Shown: positions 41,653 through 51,765, counted from the first letter of the stretch. The stretch is 64,000 nucleotides of DNA from JAJDFU01 sp964641965 (GCA_964641965.1 CAZXLD010000010.1:45859-109858); one strand, 5' to 3'. Made by a program: numbers and translations. Notes: a model not told the origin generated them from the letters alone.

Positions 41653-42669
41653 TTAGTACTTGGAGGAACGAATAACGATTCCTCTTCCCTGTTCAAGCTC
41701 AGGATGGTAAGAAGATGTATTAGGAGCAGGGCTTCCGCTAACATCTCCTGAAACACTTGCCTGATTCCCTTCAAAGCGGCAAGCGCTTAGAATGGAAGTG
41801 CTGATTCCGTTGTTCTTTTGTGCATTGTAAATACCACTTCCGCTTACGTAGGATATATTTCCAGCGAAAAGACAGTTCTTAATTACAGGAATGGCCTGAC
41901 CCGATTCTGCCCGATTCAACAGGCAAGCTCCATACACGGCTTCATTACCCAAAAATTCTGAATCCAGAATCTGAGGTCTGCTCTGCCCATAGCTTCCATC
42001 ATTGGTAATAGCTCCACCATCCAAACCGGATTTGTTAACTACAAATTGACATCTCTGGATAAGCGGTTGAGTAATTCCGTTTTGGCTAAAATTAAAAAGC
42101 GCACCTCCATCTCGGGCATAATTTTTAATGAAGAGGCAATTTTCAATGGTAGGACTCGAAATTCCATTAGACCCATCGTTGAACCATCCACCGCCACAAC
42201 GCTGAGCATTGATACCTGACCCCTTCGCGTTTGCCATTCCCATGGTAATGGTAAAACCGTCTAATCGAGTCAAACTGCTTACATTTTTCGTGTAAATAAC
42301 TGTAAAGGAGTTGTCTTCTACACTTGTGCTACCAATTTCTCCGGAAAGGATGGTAGGATTGTGATTCCAGTCTCTTTGATGCAGGTGAGTCTCATATCCC
42401 TTGAAGCCACCATAAACAGAAACGGCTTCGGGAAGGGAAAAGGTAGCATTTCGATCAATACCGGTGGTAGGTGTATAAGTTCCTTGCGCCACCCAAATCT
42501 GCTGACCGGGCTTTGCAAATTGTAAGGCCTGTTGTAAATCTCCCAGCGCGTTTTCCCAGGATGTACCATCCCCGTGTCCACCCTTCTTGACATAAATCAC
42601 TTGAGAATATGCCAAGGAGACGGTAGAAACCAAGAGGAATATTAGGCCGATTTTTAACAATGAGTGCAT
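41653..42669 (-). CDS. Secreted right-handed beta-helix protein
   Basis: 338 residues with a signal peptide (SLAYSQ). The start (IYVKKGGHGDGTSWENALGD...LQQAL..AKPGQQIWVAQGTY.P) is the common opening of Bacteroidota choice-of-anchor/beta-helix surface proteins. Five imperfect units of about 36 residues follow, each like S.P.I.NC.F..N.A..GGALFN, the ladder of a parallel beta-helix. No catalytic residue set, PKD module or T9SS sorting domain is visible at the C-terminus, which is unusual for this kind and may mean a truncated or differently exported form. Confidence 0.78.
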   Translation of the reverse strand: MHSLLKIGLIFLLVSTVSLAYSQVIYVKKGGHGDGTSWENALGDLQQALQFAKPGQQIWVAQGTYTPTTGIDRNATFSLPEAVSVYGGFKGYETHLHQRDWNHNPTILSGEIGSTSVEDNSFTVIYTKNVSSLTRLDGFTITMGMANAKGSGINAQRCGGGWFNDGSNGISSPTIENCLFIKNYARDGGALFNFSQNGITQPLIQRCQFVVNKSGLDGGAITNDGSYGQSRPQILDSEFLGNEAVYGACLLNRAESGQAIPVIKNCLFAGNISYVSGSGIYNAQKNNGISTSILSACRFEGNQASVSGDVSGSPAPNTSSYHPELEQGRGIVIRSSKY

Positions 42670-42999
42670 GTTCGTTGGGTTGCTCGTGACCTGTGCTTGT
42701 GCCTGCCCTTTTTATTTTTTCTAGGGGCCAGGCTTCATTCCGTCGGTTTATGGGAGGGTGAGTTGTAGGTTAAAACAAATACGACCACAAACGGCGTGGT
42801 CGACTCATTTTTAGAACTACTATAAAGATATCATTTTTTGCCCCTGATCGGTGACGAAAGTCACCATTTCATTCTGCCAAATACGAAACGGTCGGTTCGA
42901 GCAAGAAAACGGTAAAATCCTGTCATTTTTGCTTGGGGCATTTGAAAAAATCTTAAAATGTTTTAAATTTGATATTAATTTAATGTGATTACTTGAACA

Positions 43000-43007
43000 T
43001 ATCTTTG
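43000..43007 (+). promoter_or_regulatory. -7 element of the PorP operon
   Basis: TATCTTTG is a perfect TAnnTTTG match, identical to that of bamD. No TTG lies at the best spacing; the nearest TTTG upstream is 28 nt away (42968-42971). It predicts a leader of about 160 nt. Confidence 0.42.
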
Positions 43008-43062
43008 GGGGCACCAGCAACCTACTTCCTGACGTTTTATATTGCGCTTTAATTTGTCATGT

Positions 43063-43084
43063 ATTTCGGATACATTTCCGAAAT
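43063..43084. repeat. Perfect 8-bp inverted repeat in the PorP leader
   Basis: ATTTCGGA (43063-43070), a 6-nt spacer TACATT, then TCCGAAAT (43077-43084). It could be an operator dyad or an mRNA hairpin 88 nt before the GTG start. Confidence 0.65.
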
Positions 43085-43172
43085 AGTGGCGCAGGCTTTA
43101 CTTAATTATATATCCCATGAACTGGCTAAAGGCATCGGACCTGGCATTCCAAGGCCGTGAAATGCTGCAAAC

Positions 43173-44228
43173 GTGAGAAAACTTATTGCAACCATAGGGT
43201 TCCTAGGGAGCATCTTTGTATGTGGGGCAGGGCAAGATCTACAGTACTCCCAATTTCACAACGCTCCTTTCTTACTCAATCCTGCTTTGGCTGGAGTATT
43301 CTCCGGGGATATGCGCCTGACAGCCAATTACCGGAACCAATGGAATTCTGTTCCGGTAGGCTTAAATACTTTTACTGCGGGCTTTGACCTCAAACACCTT
43401 GGTAAAAAACCAAGAAAGGGATTCTTCTCTACTGGCTATGTATTCCAATATGACCAAGGTGGAGATATTGGATACTACAGAACGAGTCTCCAGTTGGTAG
43501 GTTCTTACACCCGCCGGGTAAGCAACCACATGTACATCTCAGTGGGGGTCTCAGCTGCACCGGTTCTACAAGGGTTCAACCAAAACAATATTACCACCGA
43601 CAGTCAGTATGACCCGGAGTCCGGTCTACCCACCGGGTCCTTGGGCGAGCCTTTTCCGACCGGCCACAAATTCTACCCGGATATTTCTACCGGGATCAAT
43701 TTTCGCTATCAAAAGCCAGATCATTATGATATGATTGACCGGCTGGACCAGCGTACACGGATTGATTTTGGAGTGGGTCTTTTCCATATCAACGAACCCG
43801 ATATTTCCTTTATAGACGGTGATACCGAACCCACGAATCTCAATATACGGTACAGCCCCTATTTCATCGGAAACTTCCAATTATCCAGTGAAGTAGACCT
43901 CTTTGGAGCCTTGCGGGCTCTATATCAAAAACCCAATGAGGAATATATGAGTGCGGCGGGGGTCAATGTATTCTTGAGCCGCCAGCTAGGGAAAGTCCTG
44001 GCTGTGCAAGCCAGCTCCGGTTTTCGCTTTTACCGAGGTGAAGTAGACGCTATCATTCCCGCAGTGGAGGTTACGTATAATTCCCTACAGATTGGCTTCA
44101 GCTACGATATTAACCTCTCAGAATTCAACGTCGCTACCCGTACGAATGGGGGGCCCGTGTTGTATCTATCCTACATTTTCAAAAAAGTGCACCCATTACC
44201 CACACACAAAACTTGCCCGATAATTTAA
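43173..44228 (+). CDS. PorP/SprF family T9SS-associated outer-membrane protein
   Basis: 351 residues, GTG start. Signal peptide (ending CGAGQ), then the family opening DLQYSQFHNAPFLLNPALAG, NYRNQWNSVP, and beta-barrel strands with GTGYVFQYDQGGDIG-type hairpins to the end, which closes with the typical short Cys-Pro tail (HKTCPII). In Flavobacterium SprF is needed for secretion of the type B-tailed adhesin SprB; PorP/SprF proteins are thought to hold the cargo or link it to the gliding/secretion machine. The operon carries such a cargo (46777-51681). Confidence 0.9.
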   Translation: MRKLIATIGFLGSIFVCGAGQDLQYSQFHNAPFLLNPALAGVFSGDMRLTANYRNQWNSVPVGLNTFTAGFDLKHLGKKPRKGFFSTGYVFQYDQGGDIGYYRTSLQLVGSYTRRVSNHMYISVGVSAAPVLQGFNQNNITTDSQYDPESGLPTGSLGEPFPTGHKFYPDISTGINFRYQKPDHYDMIDRLDQRTRIDFGVGLFHINEPDISFIDGDTEPTNLNIRYSPYFIGNFQLSSEVDLFGALRALYQKPNEEYMSAAGVNVFLSRQLGKVLAVQASSGFRFYRGEVDAIIPAVEVTYNSLQIGFSYDINLSEFNVATRTNGGPVLYLSYIFKKVHPLPTHKTCPII

Positions 44229-44234
44229 AGGCAT

Positions 44235-46799
44235 ATGATGGTAAAAAGGCACATATCGACGACTTACATAAAATCTGTACTTCTAATCGGATTTTGGTGT
44301 ACACTTGTGACCGCTTCAATGGGTCAACCCCTTCGAAAATGGGTGCAAGCAGCCGACAAGTCGTTTAATACGAAAGATTATTATTCCGCGCTCAAGTATT
44401 ATCAGGTAGTTATCGAATTTGATTCTACCAAGGTACTTCCCTGGTATAAGATGGCACGCTCAGCGAGAGAGATTAACGCCTTTTCGTTGGCTGAGCACGG
44501 ATTCCAAAAGGTGTCTGAATTAGATGTGGATAAAAAATTTCCGCTTAATCTTTTTTATCTGGCCGATGTACGGCAGCACCTCGGCAATTTCGAGCAAGCT
44601 GAAGTAGATTATTTGGATTTTCTCCGTGCCTACGACGGTCAAGACCCCAATTATCTGTTTAGGGCCCAAAAAGGGATTGAGGATTGCAGATGGGCAAAAA
44701 CTGAAATTACGGAGAACAGCATGAATATTGAGCTCTCTCACATCGATGAAGCTGTCAATACCGGCTATTCTGAATTTGGTGCCGCACTCCGGAATGATAC
44801 AATTTGGTATACCTCGTATCGGTTTGAGGATAAAGGCGACAACCATTGGCCAAGGAGGAAATACTTTAAGGTAATGACCTTTGATACCAAAACGGGCGAG
44901 AATGATTTGTATGAAGACTGGAACACCAGGGGAAAGCACTCGGCCCATGTCACCTTCAATACCCATAAAGACATAGTCTATTATTCCATTTGCGAATATG
45001 GAGATACCTCTTCTGCCATTTCCTGTCAGATCTTCAAGCGCGTCCTTCAACAGGGTAAATGGACCGACCCGATTCCAACGGAAGTCAATCTAAGCGAATT
45101 CTCCTCTTCCCAACCCAACCTGGGCCGCGATGCTCAATCGGGAAAGGAGATTCTCTATTTCTCTTCGGATCGCCCTGGTGGAAAAGGAGGATTTGATATC
45201 TGGTATGCTGAGGTGGGGAAAGATGGGCAGCTTTCTGAAGCATACAACCTTGAAGAAGCCAATACCCTGGCTGATGAAATCAGTCCCTTCTTTCACGAGC
45301 CCTCTCAAAAACTCTACTTCAGTAGCGACGGCCGATTGGCTTTTGGTGGAATGGATATTTATCGTACAGCAAGAACAACCGAAGGTTGGGGCATTCCAAG
45401 TCAAATGGGCTATCCGCTAAATGGCACCTATGACGATGCCTACTTCTCGCTCAATGAGGAAGGGACTGTTGCTTTATTTGCGAGTAATCGAATCGGAAGT
45501 ACGTTTTTGGAACCTGAGTCTGAAGCCTGCTGTTTCGATATTTGGCGTGTAGACTATAGCGTGGAGGCCGAATTGGATGTATTTACCTATGAGAAGTTTA
45601 CCAACATTGCCCTTAACGAAGTAACGGTCGAATTAATCGAGGTGGACCAATTCACCGGGGAAGAAATGCTGGTTGCCGAACTAACCAATTATACAGGAAA
45701 TGATTTCCATTTCCCGATTGCTATCCACAAAAAATACCTGATCCGAGGCACTCGTGAAGGGTACTCCGAAGATCTGGACTCCATCAACTTATTACAGGCT
45801 GAGCCAGGGTCAGTAACTCGAATTGAGCGAGAACTTTTCCTCATGCCCCCCATCAATCCGCTGACACGAGGAGGTGGTACCCATATGGAGCCATTTACGG
45901 TAGATTTAGAGGTATTGACCTTTGACGAAGTAACGCAGGAGCCGGTCGAAGGCTGTACGGTTTCCCTGGAACCGATCAATCCTCCTGATGATTTGATTGG
46001 AATTACTCAAATCAATTCGAATGGAAATGACTTCCTGTTTCCAATTCGAATCAACCAGGCTTACCAGCTTTCCACTAATCATCCGGAATACGAAGCCAAA
46101 ACAGATACCTTATTCTTCAGTCCGGAGGACATTGAGGAATTGGGAACCAGGGTCACGGTAGAAGTCTATTTACGACGACTGTTTAACTGCCTGCCTCTGG
46201 TTCTGTATTACGACAACAACGTACCTGGTCCAAAAGGATACAATCCCGAGACCGACGAGGAATACGTTAGTACCTACGAAGCATATTACTTGCAAAAAGA
46301 CAAATATATCGCGACGCTAACTGAAGGGTTATCTGAGGAAGAAGCCTTCGCCCAACGAGAAATCATGGAAACCTTCTTTGAACGGGATGTCAAAGGAGGC
46401 TATGAAAACCTACGTTTTTGTACCGGACAACTGCTGACCTACCTTGAAAATGGCAATGATGCAATCATAAAGATCGTTGGTAGTGCGAGTCCGCGTGGCC
46501 CTGGAGCATACAATAAGATATTGAGTCAAAGGAGGATAAACTGTGTGCTCAATTTCCTTTTGGAATACTCCTCGGGGGCCATTCAACCCTATATCGACAA
46601 CAAACGACTAGTAGTACAGGAAGACGCTATAGGAGAACGAACCGGTAACCTGGAATTACTCGATAAGCTGGAAAATTTTGATGACGTGCGATCATCTATT
46701 TACAGTCTACCGGCTTGCCTACCCCGAAGTGTAGAAATTTCCAGGATTGAGATTGTCCAAACAACCTCCCAAGCCAATGAATATATTTCGGATAGATAG
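44235..46799 (+). CDS. PorE-like protein: TPR, PD40, two CRD-like modules, OmpA-like end
   Basis: 854 residues, signal peptide ending MGQ. TPR helices (about 30-155: NTKDYYSALKYYQVVIEFD), a PD40 propeller (about 165-435: ILYFSSDRPGGKGGFDIWYAE, LYFSSDGRLAFGGMDIYRTA, LFASNRIGS), then two tandem CRD-like modules (about 440-550 and 560-650), each with a (T/S)NxxGNDF.FPI strand. The C-terminus is a divergent OmpA-type peptidoglycan-binding domain: LVLYYDNNVPGP ... IIKIVGSASPRGPGAYNKIL followed by SQRRINCVLNFLLEY. This is the PorE plan; PorE anchors T9SS parts to peptidoglycan. It starts 6 nt after the PorP gene and overlaps the adhesin gene, so all three should be made together. Confidence 0.85.
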   Translation: MMVKRHISTTYIKSVLLIGFWCTLVTASMGQPLRKWVQAADKSFNTKDYYSALKYYQVVIEFDSTKVLPWYKMARSAREINAFSLAEHGFQKVSELDVDKKFPLNLFYLADVRQHLGNFEQAEVDYLDFLRAYDGQDPNYLFRAQKGIEDCRWAKTEITENSMNIELSHIDEAVNTGYSEFGAALRNDTIWYTSYRFEDKGDNHWPRRKYFKVMTFDTKTGENDLYEDWNTRGKHSAHVTFNTHKDIVYYSICEYGDTSSAISCQIFKRVLQQGKWTDPIPTEVNLSEFSSSQPNLGRDAQSGKEILYFSSDRPGGKGGFDIWYAEVGKDGQLSEAYNLEEANTLADEISPFFHEPSQKLYFSSDGRLAFGGMDIYRTARTTEGWGIPSQMGYPLNGTYDDAYFSLNEEGTVALFASNRIGSTFLEPESEACCFDIWRVDYSVEAELDVFTYEKFTNIALNEVTVELIEVDQFTGEEMLVAELTNYTGNDFHFPIAIHKKYLIRGTREGYSEDLDSINLLQAEPGSVTRIERELFLMPPINPLTRGGGTHMEPFTVDLEVLTFDEVTQEPVEGCTVSLEPINPPDDLIGITQINSNGNDFLFPIRINQAYQLSTNHPEYEAKTDTLFFSPEDIEELGTRVTVEVYLRRLFNCLPLVLYYDNNVPGPKGYNPETDEEYVSTYEAYYLQKDKYIATLTEGLSEEEAFAQREIMETFFERDVKGGYENLRFCTGQLLTYLENGNDAIIKIVGSASPRGPGAYNKILSQRRINCVLNFLLEYSSGAIQPYIDNKRLVVQEDAIGERTGNLELLDKLENFDDVRSSIYSLPACLPRSVEISRIEIVQTTSQANEYISDR

Positions 46800-49700
46800 A
46801 AATAAAACAATCGTTTCTGCTCTTCCGGCTTTCTCCTGGAGAGCATATACCTTTCTACTCTTACCCGGCCTAGTGTGGCTGAGTCCAGCTATCCTTGGGT
46901 TGATAAATCGTGCCCCAGCCTCGGACGAACTCACCATAGATTGTCCGCCTCCCATTACCGTCGACTACGAAAGTGCCCCAATTTGTCTGGAGTTTGAGGA
47001 TTTCTCCGCTGGAGCTATTGTAGACGAAATTGATACCCGTTTTGGAGTGGTGCAAGTCCAGGCAAGATCCAATCGCTTCCCAGACCAAAATGCAGGAATG
47101 GTTTTTGACTCTGATAACCCCACAGGAAAGGATACGGACCTCGGTTCACCAAATCAGGATTTTGGCGGGCCTGGAATAGGAAAAGGAGGTGGAGCAGACA
47201 CCCCGTTTCGGTTGGACAAAGCACAAGGAAATGTATTAATCATCTCAAAAAATCTAAATCCAGCAGACCCAAATGATGATGAAAAAGGGGGAACCATTGA
47301 ATTTGATTTTTCCGAATTCGAGCACGGGGTCACACTACACAGCCTGGAGTTGGTAGATTTGGAAAAGCCCGCTTCGATTGACCTGTTGGATACGACAGGC
47401 ATTTTTATAAAGACGATTGCTTTAAATCCAGCCGGCAACAATGGATTTCTTACAGTAGACCTCGAGGGAACCCAGCATGTAGGAAGTTTTAAAATCCATT
47501 TATCAGAATCGGCAAGTGTCGATAAGCTCTGTTTTTCAAAAGGGGTTCCGCTTGGATCTGGAAAAGCAGAAAGCTCCTGCGATGAAGACGTAACGGTTTC
47601 ATTTACCGATAAAATCATACCTGGGGTATGTGCCGGAGCTTTTACCATTGAACGGACGTACCGCGCTTTGGATGCATGTGGCAATGAAGCAACCTGTTTG
47701 CAAATCATTACCGTTACAAATGCTACCCCTCCCAAAATCCTTAATTGTTCTCCCGAACCAACAGATTTGGGTTGTAATCCAACTGTATTTCCACCCCCAA
47801 TTGTGCTAGAGGTTGCTACTTTTCCAGGTGAAAAAATCGATACGCTTATTACCGCTGATACGATCGTCCAGGGTTGTAACAGCCTGTTTACAAGAACCTA
47901 CATTGTAGAAAATGAATGTGGTTTACGGGATACTTGTACCGAGCAATTCTCCTTCAGCCTGGATACCATTGCTCCTGAATTCCCCAATACTGAAGATTCG
48001 TTAGTCTGCGTAGACCAGCTACCCTCTTTCAACCCCTCCAGCTTTGAGGTGACTGATCAAGGCTGCGGTGGAATCACACTTTCGGTCAAAGATTCGGTAG
48101 GTTTCTCTGCTTTGTGCGATTCAGTTGTTTTTCGAGTTATCACTGCAACAGATGCTTGTGGGAACAACTCCAACCTGATCCAACGGTTTAGTCTTTGCCT
48201 AATATGCAGAAATCAAAATGGGATTTGCCCACCAGATTTGGACCTGGGTTGTAATCCCACAGACATTCCCCTCCCGCTTACCACTATTGGCAACGACTCG
48301 GTCCAATTTCCTGCTACATTAATCCTGGAGGATACTCTACTCCATGGTTGCCAGGTAACTCTAGTCCGTACCTATTCTTTCGATTCAGGTAGCCAGATCG
48401 ACACCTGCGTACAATGGATCAGTTATGTTGACGACCCAATACCACCATCGATCGCAGTTTCATCTTTGGACACTACCGTTTGTCCGGATGACCCCTTGAT
48501 CCGTAATCCTGAAATCGGCGGAGTGTCCATAAATGATGCATGTGGTTTGGTCCAGGTACGTACAACTGATCAACGGGATACCCTGCCGGACGGTACAATT
48601 GTGATCAACCGAACTTATTTGGCTGAAGACGGATGCGAAAACAAAACCGAAGCAACCCAACGTATCACCGTGCGAGGAGATACAACCGGCTGCGACTCTA
48701 ACGATTGTCCAACTGATATTGCATTTATCAACCTGGAGGTCTTGGATAGCATTCCATCCATGATTTCATGTGGTTCTTCCATTCCCGCTCAACCAGATTT
48801 ATTTTACATCAATTCGCTGGGCGATACAGTAGCAGCAGATAAAGATCTTTCCTTTTTACCGGATACTTGTGGTTACGTTATCACTTACCGTTGGACAGCC
48901 AAGGACAATACCTGCGAAGGCGGAAATGAACTTAGCCAAGTTTTACTGGTAGAGGTTAAACCTGTTTTGCCAGTCCTTCAGGTGCCTGAGTCGGATACCA
49001 TCTCCTGTGATTCACTGACAACTAACCGAATCGAATATTCAAATGGTCAAACCGGCTTATGCGCTATTTCCGGTAGTGTTGAAAGTACCTTAACCCTGAT
49101 CCGTGGTACGGTGGATTGCCCGGAAGCCTACCTGGAAAGCTGGTCAGCTATCATTTGCGAGGATACTGTTGAGGCATCACGCACTATTTTGATTAAAAAC
49201 GGCCCCATCCAGGTGAACTGTCCGGATACTTTGTTTTTATTTGGATCGGATACCATACCGCCCCCCGATTCTTCTGCTATCACCTTTGCAGGAGCATGTG
49301 GCCCGGTCTCTGTCACTTTAATAGAAACGAATTTCGATACCACAAGAAATGATACTGGAGCTATTGCGTTTATCACGATTGAACGAACCTTTGAGGTCAG
49401 AGATGCTTGTGGTAATCTTGGTCAATGCAGCCGAATTATTATTCAATATCCACCCGCGCCAGCACCTTGGACCTGTGAATTGACAAACCTGGCTCTTGGG
49501 TGCGATCCTATAGAGATCCCTGCGCCGGTTACCCCCGATAGCACGGGTTATTCACTGATATATGAACTAATTGAGCAGGATACCTTGACCGAGGGATGCA
49601 AAGTTGAATTAAAGCGGGCGTATCGGGTTTCTTCCCTTACTCAGGTGCTAGGCAGCTGTACCCAAACTCTAAGCTGGCAATCTTCCGAGCTAACACCCCC

Positions 49701-51681
49701 GCCAGTTGTTCAATGCCCTCCGGACACTGTCCTAGTTGGCTTGAATGCACTACCCGGCATAGATACTGGTCTATTGGTTGTTTCAGGGGGATGTTTAACG
49801 GACGCTTATACGGTGACTGTCCAATCGGATACCATTCCGGGAATGTCGGGAAATACGATAGTGCAGAGGACCTATACCGTAGCAGACAATTGTGGGCAGA
49901 CTTCCTCTTGCACTCAAACATTCACAATTATTCCCGAAACCCCACTGAGCCGTTTATTCCGGGTGGATGCCATTAACCAATGTAATCCGGATTCGATTCC
50001 AGGACCGGTAACCGATGCGGACATTCCCCCCGGACTTAACATTTCGATTAGCAACTTTGAGGAAGATACGATCACAACCGGATGTGCCATTGAATTGGTT
50101 CGCACCTACACAGTTGAACGGCTTGGCCTATCGGATACCACCATTTTCCAATCCCTGAATTGGACTTTAGACACCATACCTCCAACGGTTATTTCCTGCC
50201 CGGCCAATCAAACGTATACCGGTTCTATTCCCGGCTACGATCCGGATAGCCTGGTCTTTGATGACAATTGCGGGATTGTAGAAATACGCACTTCAAAACG
50301 TATTGATACGTTAGATTGCGGTGCTTTTCAGTTCACCCGGATTTTTATTGCCGAAGACCTCTGCGGTAACACCACCTCCTGCGAACAAGTACTCACCTGC
50401 TACGAATGCAATTTTCCATGCCAGCTGCCCGCAGACACACTGGAGGTTTGCCCCGGAGGCACTATTGCTTTAAACCCGGGAGCAGAGGGTGAATCTTGTC
50501 AATATCAATGGGAACCGTCAGATGTGCTCTCGGACCCAATGGCTCCGAACCCAACTTTGACCATGCCTGATAGCGGACAGGTGAAACTGAATTTGACAGT
50601 GACAACACCTGATGGGCAATGCTCTATAGAAAAAACTGTGATTGTACTTCCGGTATCCGTTGTTGAGTTACAAGCTCCTGAAATGGTGCCGAGTTGTGGT
50701 TCCCCGGTTACGCTTAGAGCAACAAGTGCCATTCCCGATGCGGAGTTTTCCTGGTCAGATGAGCCTGACTTTAACATCCTGCTGGGCTTTGAAGATAGCC
50801 TGGTTGTGAATCCTAGTGGAATGACTACTTACTATGTACGGGCAGAAGCAAATAACTGTATGGAAACCCAAGAGATACAAGTAGCTCTTAATCCGTTAAA
50901 CCTATCGGTAAATGCTCCTAAGCTCTGTTTTGTGCCCGACATCGTAGAATTGACCGTGCTAAATCTAAACCCTAGTCAGCAGCTTAGCTTTGATTGGCTG
51001 AATGACTCTTTGCTGGAAAGTGACGATGGACAGGCAGAAGCCAGATTCTTACTACAACATGCTGAAGACTTGAAAGTGGTTGTCCAAAACGAATTCGGTT
51101 GCCTGGATACCCTTACTAGTGAGATTCGCTTGGTAGACCTAACGGACAAGCTAATCGTTTCAGCAGATCCGGATACCATATTTGCAGGTCAGAATAGTTC
51201 ACTGGTAGCTGCTGGTTGTGAGACATGTATGTACAATTGGAACCCACCCAACTCATTAACCAACAGCCGGGTTTCCAACCCATCTGCAAATCCGCTTGAA
51301 ACGACTCAATACACGGTAACCACATCTGTAGAAGGATGTGTGCTATCGGATACGATTACGGTTTTTGTCATCGAACTGTGTGACGGAGAAACGGTCTTTG
51401 TCCCTAATACCTTTACCCCTTCTGCCTCTCCTGGTGTAAATGACTATTTCAGACCACGCGGCAGGCTTTTCGATGAAAAGCTGGTAGACGAATACAATTT
51501 TATAATCTACAGCCCCTGGGGACAAGCTGTCTTCAACACCAACAACCCTGAGGACCAAGGTTGGGACGGTACCTTCCGAGGCGAACAATTAGAGCCAGGT
51601 ACGTTTGGATACTATTTGGAATTTAAATGCCCCGGCGGTGACCGGATCCGAAAACAAGGTAACGTTACCCTTATTCGATGA
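46777..51681 (+). CDS. Giant SprB-like surface adhesin with T9SS type B sorting domain
   Basis: 1634 residues from ATG 46777 (overlap of 23 nt with the PorE-like gene; a TTG at 46747 is longer). A signal/anchor (YTFLLLPGLVWLSPAIL) leads to a domain at about 60-260 with NPTGKDTDLGSPNQDFGGPG and GNVLIISKNL. Then come many Ig/HYR-like repeats with DACGN cores. Four longer units share (L/Q)(G)C(N/D)P..(I/F)P.P...GC...L.R.Y (near residues 322, 482, 897, 1060). Cys is abundant. The last ~95 residues (VFVPNTFTPSASPGVNDYF ... IIYSPWGQAVF ... WDGTFRGEQLEPGTFGYYLE) are a type B (gliding_CTERM) sorting domain. Exported by T9SS with the PorP partner; role in gliding or adhesion inferred. Confidence 0.9.
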   Translation: MNIFRIDRNKTIVSALPAFSWRAYTFLLLPGLVWLSPAILGLINRAPASDELTIDCPPPITVDYESAPICLEFEDFSAGAIVDEIDTRFGVVQVQARSNRFPDQNAGMVFDSDNPTGKDTDLGSPNQDFGGPGIGKGGGADTPFRLDKAQGNVLIISKNLNPADPNDDEKGGTIEFDFSEFEHGVTLHSLELVDLEKPASIDLLDTTGIFIKTIALNPAGNNGFLTVDLEGTQHVGSFKIHLSESASVDKLCFSKGVPLGSGKAESSCDEDVTVSFTDKIIPGVCAGAFTIERTYRALDACGNEATCLQIITVTNATPPKILNCSPEPTDLGCNPTVFPPPIVLEVATFPGEKIDTLITADTIVQGCNSLFTRTYIVENECGLRDTCTEQFSFSLDTIAPEFPNTEDSLVCVDQLPSFNPSSFEVTDQGCGGITLSVKDSVGFSALCDSVVFRVITATDACGNNSNLIQRFSLCLICRNQNGICPPDLDLGCNPTDIPLPLTTIGNDSVQFPATLILEDTLLHGCQVTLVRTYSFDSGSQIDTCVQWISYVDDPIPPSIAVSSLDTTVCPDDPLIRNPEIGGVSINDACGLVQVRTTDQRDTLPDGTIVINRTYLAEDGCENKTEATQRITVRGDTTGCDSNDCPTDIAFINLEVLDSIPSMISCGSSIPAQPDLFYINSLGDTVAADKDLSFLPDTCGYVITYRWTAKDNTCEGGNELSQVLLVEVKPVLPVLQVPESDTISCDSLTTNRIEYSNGQTGLCAISGSVESTLTLIRGTVDCPEAYLESWSAIICEDTVEASRTILIKNGPIQVNCPDTLFLFGSDTIPPPDSSAITFAGACGPVSVTLIETNFDTTRNDTGAIAFITIERTFEVRDACGNLGQCSRIIIQYPPAPAPWTCELTNLALGCDPIEIPAPVTPDSTGYSLIYELIEQDTLTEGCKVELKRAYRVSSLTQVLGSCTQTLSWQSSELTPPPVVQCPPDTVLVGLNALPGIDTGLLVVSGGCLTDAYTVTVQSDTIPGMSGNTIVQRTYTVADNCGQTSSCTQTFTIIPETPLSRLFRVDAINQCNPDSIPGPVTDADIPPGLNISISNFEEDTITTGCAIELVRTYTVERLGLSDTTIFQSLNWTLDTIPPTVISCPANQTYTGSIPGYDPDSLVFDDNCGIVEIRTSKRIDTLDCGAFQFTRIFIAEDLCGNTTSCEQVLTCYECNFPCQLPADTLEVCPGGTIALNPGAEGESCQYQWEPSDVLSDPMAPNPTLTMPDSGQVKLNLTVTTPDGQCSIEKTVIVLPVSVVELQAPEMVPSCGSPVTLRATSAIPDAEFSWSDEPDFNILLGFEDSLVVNPSGMTTYYVRAEANNCMETQEIQVALNPLNLSVNAPKLCFVPDIVELTVLNLNPSQQLSFDWLNDSLLESDDGQAEARFLLQHAEDLKVVVQNEFGCLDTLTSEIRLVDLTDKLIVSADPDTIFAGQNSSLVAAGCETCMYNWNPPNSLTNSRVSNPSANPLETTQYTVTTSVEGCVLSDTITVFVIELCDGETVFVPNTFTPSASPGVNDYFRPRGRLFDEKLVDEYNFIIYSPWGQAVFNTNNPEDQGWDGTFRGEQLEPGTFGYYLEFKCPGGDRIRKQGNVTLIR

Positions 51682-51698
51682 GTAAATCAGGTGCAAAT

Positions 51699-51739
51699 CG
51701 TCCGATTTAGTTGCCAGACTTGATCGGGCGTTTTGTTTT
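51699..51739 (+). terminator. Intrinsic terminator after the adhesin
   Basis: CGTCCGAT (51699-51706) pairs, with one G-T wobble, with ATCGGGCG (51723-51730), followed by TTTTGTTTT. It ends the PorP operon 17 nt after the stop. Confidence 0.65.
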
Positions 51740-51765
51740 CCCCCGAATTAATTTCTCTATTTTTA
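51732..51765 (+). promoter_or_regulatory. Possible promoter of the 195-residue secreted protein
   Basis: TTTG at 51732-51735 and TATTTTTA at 51758-51765, 22 nt apart, fit TTG-N19-23-TAnnTTTG with one mismatch. The ATG is 18 nt on. The -33 element overlaps the T-run of the terminator. Confidence 0.4.

Larger units (their letters stand above)
42670..43172. other. 503-bp divergent intergenic region
   Basis: No gene seen. It lies between the divergent beta-helix and PorP genes, is AT-rich in the middle (42940-42990), and carries the -7 element at 43000-43007 and the inverted repeat at 43063-43084. Confidence 0.6.
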
